A DNA stretch of 64,000 bases from CAIWHR01 sp963788185 (lineage in GTDB: Bacteria > Pseudomonadota > Gammaproteobacteria > Burkholderiales > Casimicrobiaceae): assembly GCA_963788185.1 (NCBI GenBank), contig CAWBGE010000012.1, positions 248,001-312,000 on the forward strand, in the 5' to 3' direction. Shown here piece after piece: positions 8,114-16,989 of the stretch. The notes below the pieces were generated by a model. The model made no database searches and was not told the DNA's origin. It was given only the letters and a program-made list of their open reading frames with translations. Position numbers and translations under genes: made by a program. How positions within the stretch are numbered: position 1 is the first letter of the stretch; every line of letters begins with the position of its first letter.

Positions 8114-9880
8114 ATGCAGTACGCCTTGCAGTTACCGCTCGCGCTCGCGCTGACGCTGATTCTCGCCGGCATCGGCGCTGGCGCGCACGCGGACACGCCG
8201 CCGGCCTCCGCCGCGCAGCCGGTGCTTCCCCGCGCCGACGGCGAGCCCGATCTCACCCGGGAAATCATGTATCGACTGCTGGTGGGCGACATCGCGATGC
8301 AGCGCGGCGATGTCGTCGTCGCGGCCCGCGCGTACTACGAGGCCGCCCGCGATACGGGCAACGTCGGTCTCGCCCGGCGCGCCACCGAGATCGGGCTGGC
8401 GACGCGTCAGCGCGCAATTGCCCTCGAGGCGGCGCGCCTGTGGTCACGGCTCGACCCCGATGCCGAACGCCCGCGGCAGCTGGTGACGGCGCTGTCGGCC
8501 GCAAACGCGACACAGGCACTGGAAATGGCTGCCGCGGGCTTGCCGTCGCGGGAAGAGCTCGAACGGGCGCTCGCCGAAGCCGCGAAATCGCCAACGGCGC
8601 TGGCAGACGCGTTTCTCGAGATCAACCGGCTGCTCGCACGCAATACCGACAAGGTGGCGTCTTTCCGCCTGGTCGAGGGGCTGGCTCGAAAGTACGCCGA
8701 GGTTCCGGAGGCGCAGCTCGCCATCGCGCACGCAGGGCTCCTCACCGGCCTCTCCGACGCGTCGATTGCCGCCGTTGCGACCGACGCGGTCGAGCGAGCG
8801 CTGGTCCTGCGGCCCGGTTGGGATCGCGCAGTGATACTCAAGGCAGAGATCGTAGGCCGGAAATCGCCCGAAAAGGCGATCGAGACGCTCAAGGCTTACT
8901 TGCAGCAGGAGCCGACGTCGCGACCCGCTGCGGGCGCACTGGCGCAGGTCTACGTGGAGCAGAAGCGCTACGCGGACGCGCGAGCGGTGTTCGAGAAGCT
9001 GTGGGCCGCCGACAGGAGCAACCGGGAAGTCCAGTACGCGCTCGCCGTGCTGACGTTCGAGATGAAGGACTGGGCGCAGGCCGAATCGTTGTTCGAGGAC
9101 CTTCGAAAGGCGGACTTCGGCGAGACCGGCGCGGTGGAAATCTACCTTGCGCAGATCGCCGAGGAAACGGGCCGCTACCAGCTGGCGTTCGAGCGCTACC
9201 GCGATGTTCCGGAAAGCGAGCGGGGCTGGTTCGCGAAGCTGCGCGCCGCGGCGATGCTGGGCAAGCTGAAGCGGGTCGACGAAGCGCGCCGGTTCCTGGC
9301 CGATTTGCCCGCGGTCACGCTGGAGCAGCGCGTGCAGGTGCGTCAGGCCGAGGCGCAACTGCTGCGCGACGCAGGTGACATGGCAGGCGCCTACGCGGTG
9401 CTCGAGCGCTCGCTCGTCGAGCATCCCGACGACCCCGATCTGCTCTACGACATCGCGATGGTCGCCGAGAAGCTCGATCGCCTCGACGTCGTCGAGGCGA
9501 ATTTGAGACGGTTGATCGAATTGAAGCCGGACAGCCCGCACGCGCTCAATTCGCTTGGCTACACGTTGGTCGATCGCACGCCGCGCACGGCCGAGGGCCT
9601 GGCGCTGATCGAGCGCGCGCTGAAACTTTCTCCCAACGACGGCTTCATCCTCGACAGCATGGGATGGGCGCTGTTCCGGATGGGCAAGCTCGACGATGCC
9701 GAAGGTTACCTGCGGCAGGCGCTCAAGACGCGGCCGGATGCCGAAATTGCCGCGCATCTGGGTGAAGTGCTGTGGGCCAAAGGCGAGCGGGAACGCGCGC
9801 GCGAGGTCTGGCAATCGCAGTTGAAGGCGAGTCCGGACAACGCGGTGCTGCTGGACACCATGCGCCGCTTGGCGCCCTGA
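8114..9880 (+). CDS. Exported tetratricopeptide-repeat protein
   Basis: About 588 residues. I choose the ATG at 8114 because AGGA lies eight bases ahead of it; an ATG nine bases upstream lacks a ribosome site. A signal peptide (about residues 1-27, ending GAHA) precedes a long array of helix-turn-helix repeats. TPR consensus is visible in PAAGALAQVYVEQKRYADARAVFEKL, DPDLLYDIAMVAEKLDRLDVVEANLRRL and DGFILDSMGWALFRMGKLDDAEGYLRQAL. Orthologues upstream of lolB in betaproteobacteria have the same layout and are taken to be periplasmic or envelope scaffolds, but no precise role is known. It ends six bases before lolB and is probably co-transcribed with lolB and ispE. Confidence 0.85.
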   Translation: MQYALQLPLALALTLILAGIGAGAHADTPPASAAQPVLPRADGEPDLTREIMYRLLVGDIAMQRGDVVVAARAYYEAARDTGNVGLARRATEIGLATRQRAIALEAARLWSRLDPDAERPRQLVTALSAANATQALEMAAAGLPSREELERALAEAAKSPTALADAFLEINRLLARNTDKVASFRLVEGLARKYAEVPEAQLAIAHAGLLTGLSDASIAAVATDAVERALVLRPGWDRAVILKAEIVGRKSPEKAIETLKAYLQQEPTSRPAAGALAQVYVEQKRYADARAVFEKLWAADRSNREVQYALAVLTFEMKDWAQAESLFEDLRKADFGETGAVEIYLAQIAEETGRYQLAFERYRDVPESERGWFAKLRAAAMLGKLKRVDEARRFLADLPAVTLEQRVQVRQAEAQLLRDAGDMAGAYAVLERSLVEHPDDPDLLYDIAMVAEKLDRLDVVEANLRRLIELKPDSPHALNSLGYTLVDRTPRTAEGLALIERALKLSPNDGFILDSMGWALFRMGKLDDAEGYLRQALKTRPDAEIAAHLGEVLWAKGERERAREVWQSQLKASPDNAVLLDTMRRLAP

Positions 9881-9886
9881 GAAGCC

Positions 9887-10492
9887 TTGATCAACGGAGC
9901 TGCGCGCACCGATGGCGCCGGCAGGCTGCGGAGTCCGGCAATCGTCGTCGCAGTCGCGCTGGTGCTGGCCGCGTGCGCCACGCCCGTGCCCGCGCCCATG
10001 ACGATGGCGCCGATCGCTCCGCTGTCCGATGCAGCGTTCGGCGTCGACGGCCGCCTTTCGGCCCGGCGCGGCGACGAGGGAGTCACAGTCAGCTTCTCGT
10101 GGCGCCACGATCCGCCGCGTGATGCGCTCACTGTCACCACGCCCCTCGGCCAGGTCGTCGCCGAGCTCGCGGGCGATGCGGCGCGCCACGAGGTCGAGAT
10201 CGTGCTCGCCGACGGGCGGCGCAAGGTCGCCTCCGACTGGCCCGCGCTCACCTCCCGCGCACTCGGTTTTTCGCTGCCGGTCGCGGGCTTGTCGGCGTGG
10301 GTGCGCGGCGCTCCGCATGGGGCCAGCGCATGGACGGTCGAAGCCGATGCCGCCGGGCGCGCGGGGGTGTTGCGACAGGATGGCTGGGAAATCGTCTACG
10401 GCTACGCCGACGATGGAGAACGCCGGCCGGCGCGCCTGCGGCTGGTCAGCAGCGAGACCGAGATGCGCATCGCCATCGATCGCTGGCACTGA
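9887..10492 (+). CDS. lolB: Outer-membrane lipoprotein receptor LolB
   Basis: Accepts lipoproteins from periplasmic LolA and inserts them in the outer membrane. It starts at a TTG six bases after the TPR gene; the 201-residue product has a signal sequence ending in the lipobox VLAAC (about residues 26-30). The mature part shows LolB-like features: FGVDGRLSARRGDEGVTVSFSWRHD near the N-terminus and LTVTTPLGQVVAEL following it. Identification rests on these and on position between the TPR gene and ispE, the classic lolB-ispE pairing. Confidence 0.85.
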   Translation: MINGAARTDGAGRLRSPAIVVAVALVLAACATPVPAPMTMAPIAPLSDAAFGVDGRLSARRGDEGVTVSFSWRHDPPRDALTVTTPLGQVVAELAGDAARHEVEIVLADGRRKVASDWPALTSRALGFSLPVAGLSAWVRGAPHGASAWTVEADAAGRAGVLRQDGWEIVYGYADDGERRPARLRLVSSETEMRIAIDRWH

Positions 10493-10538
10493 TCCGCGGC
10501 ATTTTGCAATCGGGTGCAGACGCGGCCACAATCGCGGC

Positions 10539-11378
10539 ATGCACGTGCTCACGGTGCCGGCCCCGGCGAAACTCAACCTGTTCCTTCACGTCACCGGCCG
10601 CCGCAGCGACGGATATCACCTGCTGGAGTCGCTGTTCGTCGCGCTCGATTTCGGCGACACGCTCACGCTTGCGCGTCGCGGCGACGGCGTGATCGCGCGC
10701 ACCACCGACCTGCCCGGAGTGCCGCCCGACGACGATCTCACGGTTCGTGCCGCGCGCGCGCTGCAGCGGGCGACCGGGACCGCCTACGGCGCGGACATCG
10801 CCATCGTCAAGCGGATTCCCGCCGGCGGCGGGTTGGGGGGCGGCAGTTCGGACGCGGCGTCGGCGCTGCTGGCCCTGAACCGGGTGTGGCGGCTCGGCCT
10901 CACGCGCGGGACGCTCGCCGCCATCGGACTGACGCTCGGCGCGGACGTGCCGTTTTTCATCGGCGGGACGCCGGCGGTCGCGCGCGGCGTCGGCGAAGCG
11001 CTGACGCCGGTGTCGCTGCCGCAGCGGTGGGTGACGGTGTGGGTGCCGCCGACTCCAGTATCCACGGCGTCGATATTCGCGGCCCCGGAATTGACACGAA
11101 ACTCCCCGTCAGCGAAAATGGACGTCTTTTCCGAGGGTTATGGTCAAAACGATCTCCAGCCCGTTGCGACTGCCCGCCACCCGGACATTGCCATCGCGTT
11201 GACGGCGCTGCGAAAGCACTCGCCGCAGGCGCGCATGACAGGATCGGGCGGGTGCGTGTTCGCGATGTTCGCCGCGTCGCGTCAGGCGCGTGCAGCATTG
11301 GCCGCAAGGCCGCCGGGATTTGCCGGTTTTGTCGCGCGCACGCTGTCGCGGCATCCGCTGGCGGGTCTGGCAGCATGA
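10539..11378 (+). CDS. ispE: 4-diphosphocytidyl-2-C-methyl-D-erythritol kinase
   Basis: GHMP kinase of the methylerythritol phosphate pathway to isoprenoids. The 279-residue sequence starts MHVLTVPAPAKLNLFLHV, with the substrate lysine and asparagine of PAKLNL. It has the glycine-rich ATP motif PAGGGLGGGSSDAA (about residues 93-106) and the third GHMP motif MTGSGGCVFAMF near the C-terminus. Position between lolB and tRNA-Gln-prs is highly conserved in beta- and gammaproteobacteria. Confidence 0.96.
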   Translation: MHVLTVPAPAKLNLFLHVTGRRSDGYHLLESLFVALDFGDTLTLARRGDGVIARTTDLPGVPPDDDLTVRAARALQRATGTAYGADIAIVKRIPAGGGLGGGSSDAASALLALNRVWRLGLTRGTLAAIGLTLGADVPFFIGGTPAVARGVGEALTPVSLPQRWVTVWVPPTPVSTASIFAAPELTRNSPSAKMDVFSEGYGQNDLQPVATARHPDIAIALTALRKHSPQARMTGSGGCVFAMFAASRQARAALAARPPGFAGFVARTLSRHPLAGLAA

Positions 11379-11437
11379 TTTTCGGAGGGGTTCCACGCGG
11401 AGCCAACACGCGCAATCCTGCGCGCCGGTTTTTCTGC

Positions 11438-11512
11438 TGGGGAGTCGCCAAGTGGTAAGGCACCGGATTTTGATTCCGGCATTCGTAGGTTCGATCCCTA
11501 CCTCCCCAGCCA
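11438..11512 (+). tRNA. tRNA-Gln (anticodon TTG)
   Basis: A complete cloverleaf can be drawn. The acceptor stem TGGGGAG pairs with CTCCCCA, the anticodon arm is CCGGA-TTTTGAT-TCCGG with anticodon TTG, the T arm contains GGTTCGATCC, and the discriminator G is followed by an encoded CCA. It lies between ispE and prs, where tRNA-Gln is often found in this group. Confidence 0.97.
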
Positions 11513-11572
11513 CTCATCCCGATGGGCGGGTCGCGACAGCGCGCGGCCTGCCCATTTTCTTCGCAGAACGTC

Positions 11573-12523
11573 ATGGCCTTTGAGCGGATGAGAGTCTTCA
11601 CCGGCAACGCCAATCCCAGGCTCGCCGAGGCGGTGTGCCGGCATCTCAACATCAGCCTCGGGCGCGCCGTCGTCGGCCGCTTCTCCGACGGCGAGGTGAT
11701 GGTCGAGCTTCTCGAAAATGTCCGCGGGCGCGATATCTTCCTGCTGCAATCGACCTGCGCTCCGACCAACGACAATCTGATGGAAGTGCTGGTGATGGTC
11801 GACGCACTGAAGCGCTCGTCCGCCGGCCGAATCACCGCCGCGATGCCGTATTTCGGCTACGCGCGACAGGATCGCCGCCCACGCTCGGCGCGGGTGCCCA
11901 TCACCGCCAAGGTGGTGGCCGATTGCCTGACCACCGTCGGCGTCGACCGCGTGATGATGATGGATTTGCACGCCGACCAGATCCAGGGTTTCTTCAACAT
12001 CCCGGTCGACAACATCTACGCGACGCCGATCCTGCTGGGCGACCTGTGGAAGCAGAATTACGACGACCTGCTCGTGGTTTCGCCCGACGTGGGCGGTGTC
12101 GTCCGCGCGCGCGCGATCGCCAAGCGCCTCGACTCCGACCTCGCCATCATCGACAAGCGCCGTCCGCGCGCCAACGTCTCCGAGGTGATGAACATCATCG
12201 GCGACGTCTCGGGACGCACCTGCGTGATCATGGACGACATCGTCGACACGGCGAATACGCTGTGCAAGGCGGCTTCGGCGCTGAAGGAGCACGGTGCGAA
12301 GAAGGTGCTGGCGTACTGCACGCACCCCGTCCTCTCCGGCGGCGCGGTTGCGAGGATATCCGAGTCCGAGATCGACGAGATGGTGGTCACCGACACCATT
12401 CCGCTGTCTGCCGAGGCGAAGGCCTGCCCGAAGGTCCGGCAGCTGTCGTGCGCGCAGCTCCTCGCCGAGACGATGACGCGCGTATCCAACGAAGAGTCGG
12501 TGAGCTCGCTGTTCACCGAGTGA
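11573..12523 (+). CDS. prs: Ribose-phosphate pyrophosphokinase
   Basis: Makes phosphoribosyl pyrophosphate from ribose-5-phosphate and ATP for nucleotide, histidine and tryptophan synthesis. I use the ATG giving MAFERMRVFTGNANP, which aligns with the usual start of the family; 316 residues is the normal length. Motifs include the ATP-binding flexible-loop region YFGYARQDRR, the metal-binding DLHADQIQGFF, the VVSPDVGGVVRA segment and the PRPP loop VIMDDIVDTANT. It follows tRNA-Gln and overlaps the next gene by four bases. Confidence 0.95.
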   Translation: MAFERMRVFTGNANPRLAEAVCRHLNISLGRAVVGRFSDGEVMVELLENVRGRDIFLLQSTCAPTNDNLMEVLVMVDALKRSSAGRITAAMPYFGYARQDRRPRSARVPITAKVVADCLTTVGVDRVMMMDLHADQIQGFFNIPVDNIYATPILLGDLWKQNYDDLLVVSPDVGGVVRARAIAKRLDSDLAIIDKRRPRANVSEVMNIIGDVSGRTCVIMDDIVDTANTLCKAASALKEHGAKKVLAYCTHPVLSGGAVARISESEIDEMVVTDTIPLSAEAKACPKVRQLSCAQLLAETMTRVSNEESVSSLFTE

Positions 12524-12972
12524 CCGTCTCCGCGGACGGGGCGCAGGACACGGGCGTGGGAGAGGCCTTCTCCACCGAGCGCAAGATCCGGTTTTCGCAC
12601 TGCGATCCGGCCGGCATCGTCTACTTCGTCCACTTCTTCGACATGATCAACGGTTGCGTCGAGGACTGGCTGGCCGATGCCGTCGGGCTCTCGTCGCATG
12701 AAATGATGATGCGCCGTCGCGTCGGCTTCCCGATCGTCAACACGCATTGCGAGTTCTTTCGCCCCTGCCATCTCGGAGACGCGTTGACGATCGAGTTGAC
12801 GATCGCCCGACTTGGACGAAGCTCGATCGAGTTCCTGATCCGCGGTCGCGTCGGCGACGAGGCCCGCTGGCAGGCACGGCACAAGGTCGCGATGGTGGCG
12901 CTGGACGCGCAGACGTCCATGCCGATACCGGAGGAATTGCGCCGTCGCATGGAGCCCTACTGCCGGGCGTGA
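12520..12972 (+). CDS. Acyl-CoA thioesterase, 4-hydroxybenzoyl-CoA thioesterase type
   Basis: Hotdog-fold thioesterase of 150 residues starting at a GTG that overlaps the prs stop (GTGA). The active-site signature of the 4HBT family, SHCDPAGIVYF, is visible at about residues 29-39, with the catalytic Asp. It is followed by the long central helix DMINGCVEDWL. Likely hydrolyses an aromatic or short-chain acyl-CoA, but substrate cannot be deduced. Its placement between prs and rplY is not part of the usual conserved core, and its translational coupling to prs is notable. Confidence 0.85.
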   Translation: MTVSADGAQDTGVGEAFSTERKIRFSHCDPAGIVYFVHFFDMINGCVEDWLADAVGLSSHEMMMRRRVGFPIVNTHCEFFRPCHLGDALTIELTIARLGRSSIEFLIRGRVGDEARWQARHKVAMVALDAQTSMPIPEELRRRMEPYCRA

Positions 12973-12991
12973 CCCGTGGGCTGGGCGTCTT

Positions 12992-13021
12992 TTGCCCGCG
13001 CTGGACGATTCGGGTTATAAT
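12992..13021 (+). promoter_or_regulatory. Promoter of rplY
   Basis: TTGCCC (12992-12997) and a perfect TATAAT (13016-13021) are separated by 18 bases, a good sigma-70 match. It leaves a leader of about 120 bases before rplY. Confidence 0.6.
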
Positions 13022-13147
13022 TCAAGGCTTTCCTCGCCACGCAGCGTGTGCGTGAACGGGGTGTCGCCAACCGCGGACGACCGCGCGAAGTCCCGCCGAA
13101 AATCGGGGATCGCCTCCGGAAGGCCGCAGACAAGAGGGAGTCGCTCC

Positions 13148-13846
13148 ATGCAATTCGAATTCACCGCTTTCGCCCGCACCGACGAAGGTCGCGGTGCCTG
13201 CCGCCGCATGCGCCGCGGCGGAAAGGCGCCCGGCATCGTCTACGGCGGCACCGTCGCCCCGCAGCCCATCGAACTCGACCACAACGCGCTCTTTCATGCG
13301 CTGCGCAACGAGGCGTTCCATTCGTCCATCCTGGCGATGAAGATCGACGACGCGACGACCAAGGTGCTGCTGCGCGACGTGCAGATGCATCCGTTCAAGA
13401 ACGAGATCCTGCACGTGGACTTCCAGCGCATCGACGAAAACCGCAAGATCCACATGAAGGTGCCGCTGCACTTCGTGAACGAAGACACCTCGCCGGCCGT
13501 CAAGGAGTCCGGCGCGCTGGTGAGCCACGTCGTCAACGAACTCAACATCGTGTGCCTGCCGAAGGACCTGCCGGAGTTCATCGAGGTCGACCTTTCCACG
13601 CTGGCGGTTGGCCAGTCGTTGCACGTTTCGGGGCTGAAGCTGCCCGACGGGCTCGCCGCGGTCTCGCACGGCAAGCTCGATCCGGTGGTCGCGACCGCGG
13701 TGATCCCGCGTGCGCATACCGAGACCGAGGAGGCCGTGCCGGGTGCCGAAGCTGCCGCTACCACGGCCGCCGCCGCGCCGGCGGTCGAAGCGAAGCCCGC
13801 CGCTGCCGAGAAGAAAGAGCCCGCCAAGGACGACAAGAAGAAGTAA
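13148..13846 (+). CDS. rplY: 50S ribosomal protein L25, general stress (Ctc) form
   Basis: Binds 5S rRNA. This is the long two-domain Ctc form (232 residues). The N-terminal L25 domain includes GKAPGIVYGG (about 27-36) and KVLLRDVQMHPFKNEILHVDFQRI. The C-terminal TL5 domain includes VHLxV-like LNIVCLPKDLPEFIEVDLSTLAVGQSLHVS. The end is an Ala/Lys-rich tail (about 200-232), common in betaproteobacterial L25. GGGAG sits seven bases before the ATG. It has its own promoter and a strong terminator, then pth, the usual rplY-pth-ychF order. Confidence 0.95.
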   Translation: MQFEFTAFARTDEGRGACRRMRRGGKAPGIVYGGTVAPQPIELDHNALFHALRNEAFHSSILAMKIDDATTKVLLRDVQMHPFKNEILHVDFQRIDENRKIHMKVPLHFVNEDTSPAVKESGALVSHVVNELNIVCLPKDLPEFIEVDLSTLAVGQSLHVSGLKLPDGLAAVSHGKLDPVVATAVIPRAHTETEEAVPGAEAAATTAAAAPAVEAKPAAAEKKEPAKDDKKK

Positions 13847-13871
13847 GCCTTCGCCGTCCTGTCGGCCCGGA

Positions 13872-13904
13872 GGCCCGCCGAGAAGCAACCCGGCGGGCCT
13901 TTTC
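13872..13904 (+). terminator. Rho-independent terminator after rplY
   Basis: A 9-bp GC-only stem (GGCCCGCCG with CGGCGGGCC) is followed directly by TTTTCG. It is 26 bases after the rplY stop. Confidence 0.8.
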
Positions 13905-13986
13905 GTTGGATTCGCCGCTGCCGCAGGCCTGCGACCCCACGGCTCACAGACACTGACTCCTGTCCGCCCATCGCTCCACGCGTCCC

Positions 13987-14568
13987 ATGATCCGTCTCGT
14001 CGTCGGCCTCGGCAATCCCGGTCGCGAATACGCTGCCACGCGCCACAACGCGGGCTTCTGGTTCGCCGACGCGCTCGCCGCGCAGTTGGGAGCGTCGTTC
14101 GCGGGCGAGGGCAGGTTCCACGGGCTGGTGGCCAAGGCGGGCGGCGATGTCCGGCTGCTGAAGCCGGGCACCTACATGAACCTGTCGGGGCGGAGCGTCT
14201 CGTCGCTCGCCCGGTTTTTTGCCATCGCGCCGGAAGAGATACTCGTGGCGCACGACGAACTGGATCTCAAGCCCGGTGAAGTGAAGCTGAAGTTCGGCGG
14301 CGGTCATGCCGGGCACAAGGGATTGCGCGACATCGGCGCGCAGTGCGGAACGCCCGAATTCTGGCGCCTGCGGCTGGGCATCGGGCATCCGCGCGACTCC
14401 GACATACCGCAGCAGGACGTCGTCGACTACGTGTTGAAGCCTCCGCGCGGCGACGAGCGCGCGGCGATCGAAGCAGCCATCGACAAGGGGCTCGCCGCCT
14501 GGCCGGCGGTGGTCAGCGGTCAATTCGAGCGGGCGATGCTCTCGCTCCACACCAAGGAAGTCAAATGA
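13987..14568 (+). CDS. pth: Peptidyl-tRNA hydrolase
   Basis: Releases tRNA from prematurely dropped peptidyl-tRNA. The 193-residue protein carries the family signatures VVGLGNPGREYAATRHNAGF (about 5-24, with catalytic His), KPGTYMNLSGRSV (about 59-71) and AHDELDLKPGEVKLKFGGGHAGHKGLRDI, containing the catalytic Asp. Its stop overlaps the ychF start by four bases, coupling the two. Confidence 0.96.
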   Translation: MIRLVVGLGNPGREYAATRHNAGFWFADALAAQLGASFAGEGRFHGLVAKAGGDVRLLKPGTYMNLSGRSVSSLARFFAIAPEEILVAHDELDLKPGEVKLKFGGGHAGHKGLRDIGAQCGTPEFWRLRLGIGHPRDSDIPQQDVVDYVLKPPRGDERAAIEAAIDKGLAAWPAVVSGQFERAMLSLHTKEVK

Positions 14569-15656
14569 GCCTGAAATGCGGAATCGTCGGACTGCCCAAC
14601 GTCGGGAAGTCGACGCTCTTCAACGCGCTGACCAAGGCCGGCATCGCCGCCGAGAACTACCCGTTCTGCACGATCGAGCCCAACGTCGGCATCGTCGAGG
14701 TGCCCGACCCGCGCCTTGCGCTGCTCGCGGCAATCGCGAAGCCCGAGCGCGTGCTGCCCGCGGTCGTGGAGTTCGTCGACATCGCGGGGCTCGTCGCCGG
14801 GGCGTCGAAGGGCGAGGGGCTCGGCAACAAGTTCCTCGCCAACATCCGCGAGACCGACGCGATCGCGCACGTGGTCCGCTGCTTTCACGACGACAACGTG
14901 GTGCACGTCACCGGTGGCGTCGACCCAATCTCCGACATCGAGACCATCAACACCGAACTCGCGCTCGCCGACCTCGCCGCCGTCGAGAAGCAGGTGAGCA
15001 AGGCCGAGAAGCCCGCCCGCGCCGGCGACAAGGAGGCGCAACGCGTCCTCGCCGTGCTGAAGAAAGTCGAGGCAGTGCTCGATGCCGGCCGGCCGGCGCG
15101 GACCGCCGACCTCTATCCGGAGGAGAAGGAAGTGCTGGCGCCGTTCTTCCTGCTGACGATGAAGCCGACGATGTACGTGGCAAACATCGCCGAGCACGGC
15201 TTTCACGACAATCCGCTGCTCGCCGCCGTCGAGGCCCACGCGGCGAAGGAAGGCGCGCCGGTGGTGTCGGTGTGCGCGTCGATGGAAGCCGAGATCGCCG
15301 ATCTCTCAGGCGAGGACAAGCGCGTCTTCCTCGAGGACATGGGCGTCACCGAGCCGGGACTCGACCGCGTGATCCACGCCGGCTACAAGCTCCTCGGTCT
15401 CGAGACCTACTTCACCGCCGGCCCGAAGGAGGTCCGCGCCTGGACCATTCATCACGGTGATTCCGCGCCGAAGGCCGCCGGCGTCATCCACACCGATTTC
15501 GAGAAGGGCTTCATCCGCGCCGAGGTCATCGCCTACGACGACTTCATCGCCTGCAAGGGCGAGCACGGCGCCAAGGAGCACGGCAAGATGCGCCTCGAGG
15601 GCAAGGAGTACGTCGTCAAGGATGGCGACGTGATGCACTTCCGGTTCAACGTCTGA
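14565..15656 (+). CDS. ychF: Redox-regulated ribosome-binding ATPase YchF
   Basis: Obg-family P-loop protein that prefers ATP. The 363-residue protein shows Walker A GLPNVGKSTLFNAL (about 7-20), DIAGLVAGASKGEGLGNKFL (G3), and the altered G4 region that gives ATP preference. The C-terminal TGS domain ends FEKGFIRAEVIAYDDFI...VVKDGDVMHFRFNV. Length and order after pth are standard. Confidence 0.96.
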   Translation: MSLKCGIVGLPNVGKSTLFNALTKAGIAAENYPFCTIEPNVGIVEVPDPRLALLAAIAKPERVLPAVVEFVDIAGLVAGASKGEGLGNKFLANIRETDAIAHVVRCFHDDNVVHVTGGVDPISDIETINTELALADLAAVEKQVSKAEKPARAGDKEAQRVLAVLKKVEAVLDAGRPARTADLYPEEKEVLAPFFLLTMKPTMYVANIAEHGFHDNPLLAAVEAHAAKEGAPVVSVCASMEAEIADLSGEDKRVFLEDMGVTEPGLDRVIHAGYKLLGLETYFTAGPKEVRAWTIHHGDSAPKAAGVIHTDFEKGFIRAEVIAYDDFIACKGEHGAKEHGKMRLEGKEYVVKDGDVMHFRFNV

Positions 15657-15702
15657 GCGGAGGTCCGGACTTCTCGGGCATACCCCGTCGAATGGATCGA
15701 CG

Positions 15703-15728
15703 CCGTCGGCTTGGTCAAACGCCGACGG
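15703..15728. repeat. Inverted repeat downstream of ychF
   Basis: A perfect 8-bp inverted repeat CCGTCGGC/GCCGACGG with a 10-base loop lies 47 bases after ychF. No T tract follows, so it may be a weak terminator. The rest of 15657-15931 shows no gene or clear signal to me. Confidence 0.4.
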
Positions 15729-15931
15729 ACAGTGCGGCCCCGCCGCGGCGATCCGGCTCGTGCTTAGTACCCCGATTCGCAAATACGCCCACATGAAATC
15801 GCGCCTTTCGGGCCATGGCGGCGTTGCAAATCCTCGCGATACCACGGGGTATCGCTGCGGTTTGCGCCTTGCCCTGACCCGAAACGCATCGATTTCATTG
15901 CGTGTGCGTACTTACGAATCGGTGTACTTAG

Positions 15932-16327
15932 TCAGATCGCGATCACCGGGGGAGCCGTCGAATCATCGCGGCCCGCGCGCCGTGACAGAGTGGTGTCGAA
16001 GGTGGCGAAATCATCGCAGCCCGCGGCAAGCGCGTGGTGCAGCGCGTCAGCGAAGTCCCAGCCCCGCCGCATTTTCCTGGCTGCCGCGACAACGGCCGCC
16101 TGCTCGCCGACGACGGCATTCTCAAGTATCGCGAGCTTTTCCATCGCGTCCGCAATTGCTTTGGGCGAATACCCATACCGCGAGCGCAGTACCCACTCCA
16201 GTTCAAGGATGACCGTTACCGGGATATAGACCGGCTGAGCGCCCAGGCAGGCCTGCGCGCGCCGGCCCTGTGCCGCGTCATCCTGCACCAGGGCGCGCAC
16301 CAGCACGTTGGTATCCAGCGCGCGCAC
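15932..16327 (-). CDS. vapC: VapC-type PIN-domain ribonuclease toxin
   Basis: 131-residue PIN domain. Acidic active-site residues are all recognisable: Asp-5 in ALDTNVLVRAL, the Glu in ILELEWVLRSRYGY near residue 43, the Asp of DFADALHHALA near residue 91, and the later Asp in FATFDTTLSRRAG near residue 110. Such toxins cleave tRNA or rRNA when the antitoxin is lost. It begins four bases after the vapB stop, as expected for a co-transcribed pair. The complete catalytic set argues that it is intact. Confidence 0.9.
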   Translation of the reverse strand: MRALDTNVLVRALVQDDAAQGRRAQACLGAQPVYIPVTVILELEWVLRSRYGYSPKAIADAMEKLAILENAVVGEQAAVVAAARKMRRGWDFADALHHALAAGCDDFATFDTTLSRRAGRDDSTAPPVIAI

Positions 16328-16331
16328 GCCG

Positions 16332-16568
16332 TCAGTCCCCGTAGTCCGTGACCCGCATGTCTTTCACGGCCACCCGTGGGCCTGAATACCTGAGGATGGC
16401 CTGGATATCGGCGAGTTTCGCCGTATGCTTGACCGGCGCCGGGGTGATGCGTGCGCCCTTGCCCTCGACACGGACGTCGACACGCATTCCCGGCTTCAAT
16501 CCGAGCGCCTTCCGCACGGCAGCGGGGAGGACGATCTGCCCCTTGGTCGACACAAGCACAGCGCTCAT
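16332..16568 (-). CDS. vapB: VapB-type AbrB/SpoVT-fold antitoxin
   Basis: 78 residues starting MSAVLVSTKGQIVLPAAVRK, the swapped-hairpin AbrB fold that binds both operator DNA and the toxin. GGAG precedes the ATG. A longer in-frame GTG at 16610 would place the start inside a likely -10 box (TACAAT on the minus strand, 16599-16604), so I reject it. The region around 16595-16610 is partly palindromic (TTGTACAC) and is the likely autoregulatory operator. The C-terminal half (about 45-78) should be the toxin-neutralising part. Confidence 0.85.
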   Translation of the reverse strand: MSAVLVSTKGQIVLPAAVRKALGLKPGMRVDVRVEGKGARITPAPVKHTAKLADIQAILRYSGPRVAVKDMRVTDYGD

Positions 16569-16697
16569 CACGCGCTCCGGAAGTTTTACCAAGTGGGTAT
16601 TGTACACCAACGGACATTCACGCAGAGCGCGCCCGTTTTGATCGCGGTTCCCTGTCGGAAAATTGAATGTCTGATTGCATGGTGCGAGAATGCGGCC

Positions 16698-16913
16698 ATG
16701 GTCGTGACCGTCGAAACCAAGGGATGCTCAAAGATGGCCCCCCCATCAGTGAGATCGGGAATGCCGGCACCGATGAAGGCCAAGCGTGTGCCCGAGCGCG
16801 ACCTGTTTGCAGCATTGAGCGAGGGCATGACCGCATTGGCGCTGCTCCGGCCGGAGGCAGGAGAAGTGTGTACGAAAACGCGTACGACGCGTACCGCTGC
16901 GGTGAGATTTTGA
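16698..16913 (+). pseudogene. Remnant of a RelE/HigB-type toxin and HTH antitoxin pair
   Basis: A 71-codon reading frame whose middle, KRVPERDLFAALSEGMTALA, resembles the N-terminus of a common family of HTH antitoxins (typically KRDLF-ELxEGMxALAxAR). It continues with the matching but garbled ...TRTTRTAAVRF, and then stops before any helix-turn-helix. The first residues, MVVTVETKG, resemble the start of the partner RelE-like toxins. I read this as a toxin start fused by deletion to a truncated antitoxin. This is recognition from memory of the family, with no alignment done, so confidence is modest. It lies beside the intact vapBC. Confidence 0.4.
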
Positions 16914-16989
16914 GCAGTGGCGTGTGGTTGCCGGCGCAATGGCTGTTCCACGCATAACGCCGCCAATCCGATCCTTGCTGGCTGCCCGC

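Noticed and set aside
16569..16610. Longer VapB start at GTG 16610
   Set aside because: The added codons overlap a promoter-like TACAAT and the likely operator, and the ATG at 16568 has its own GGAG.
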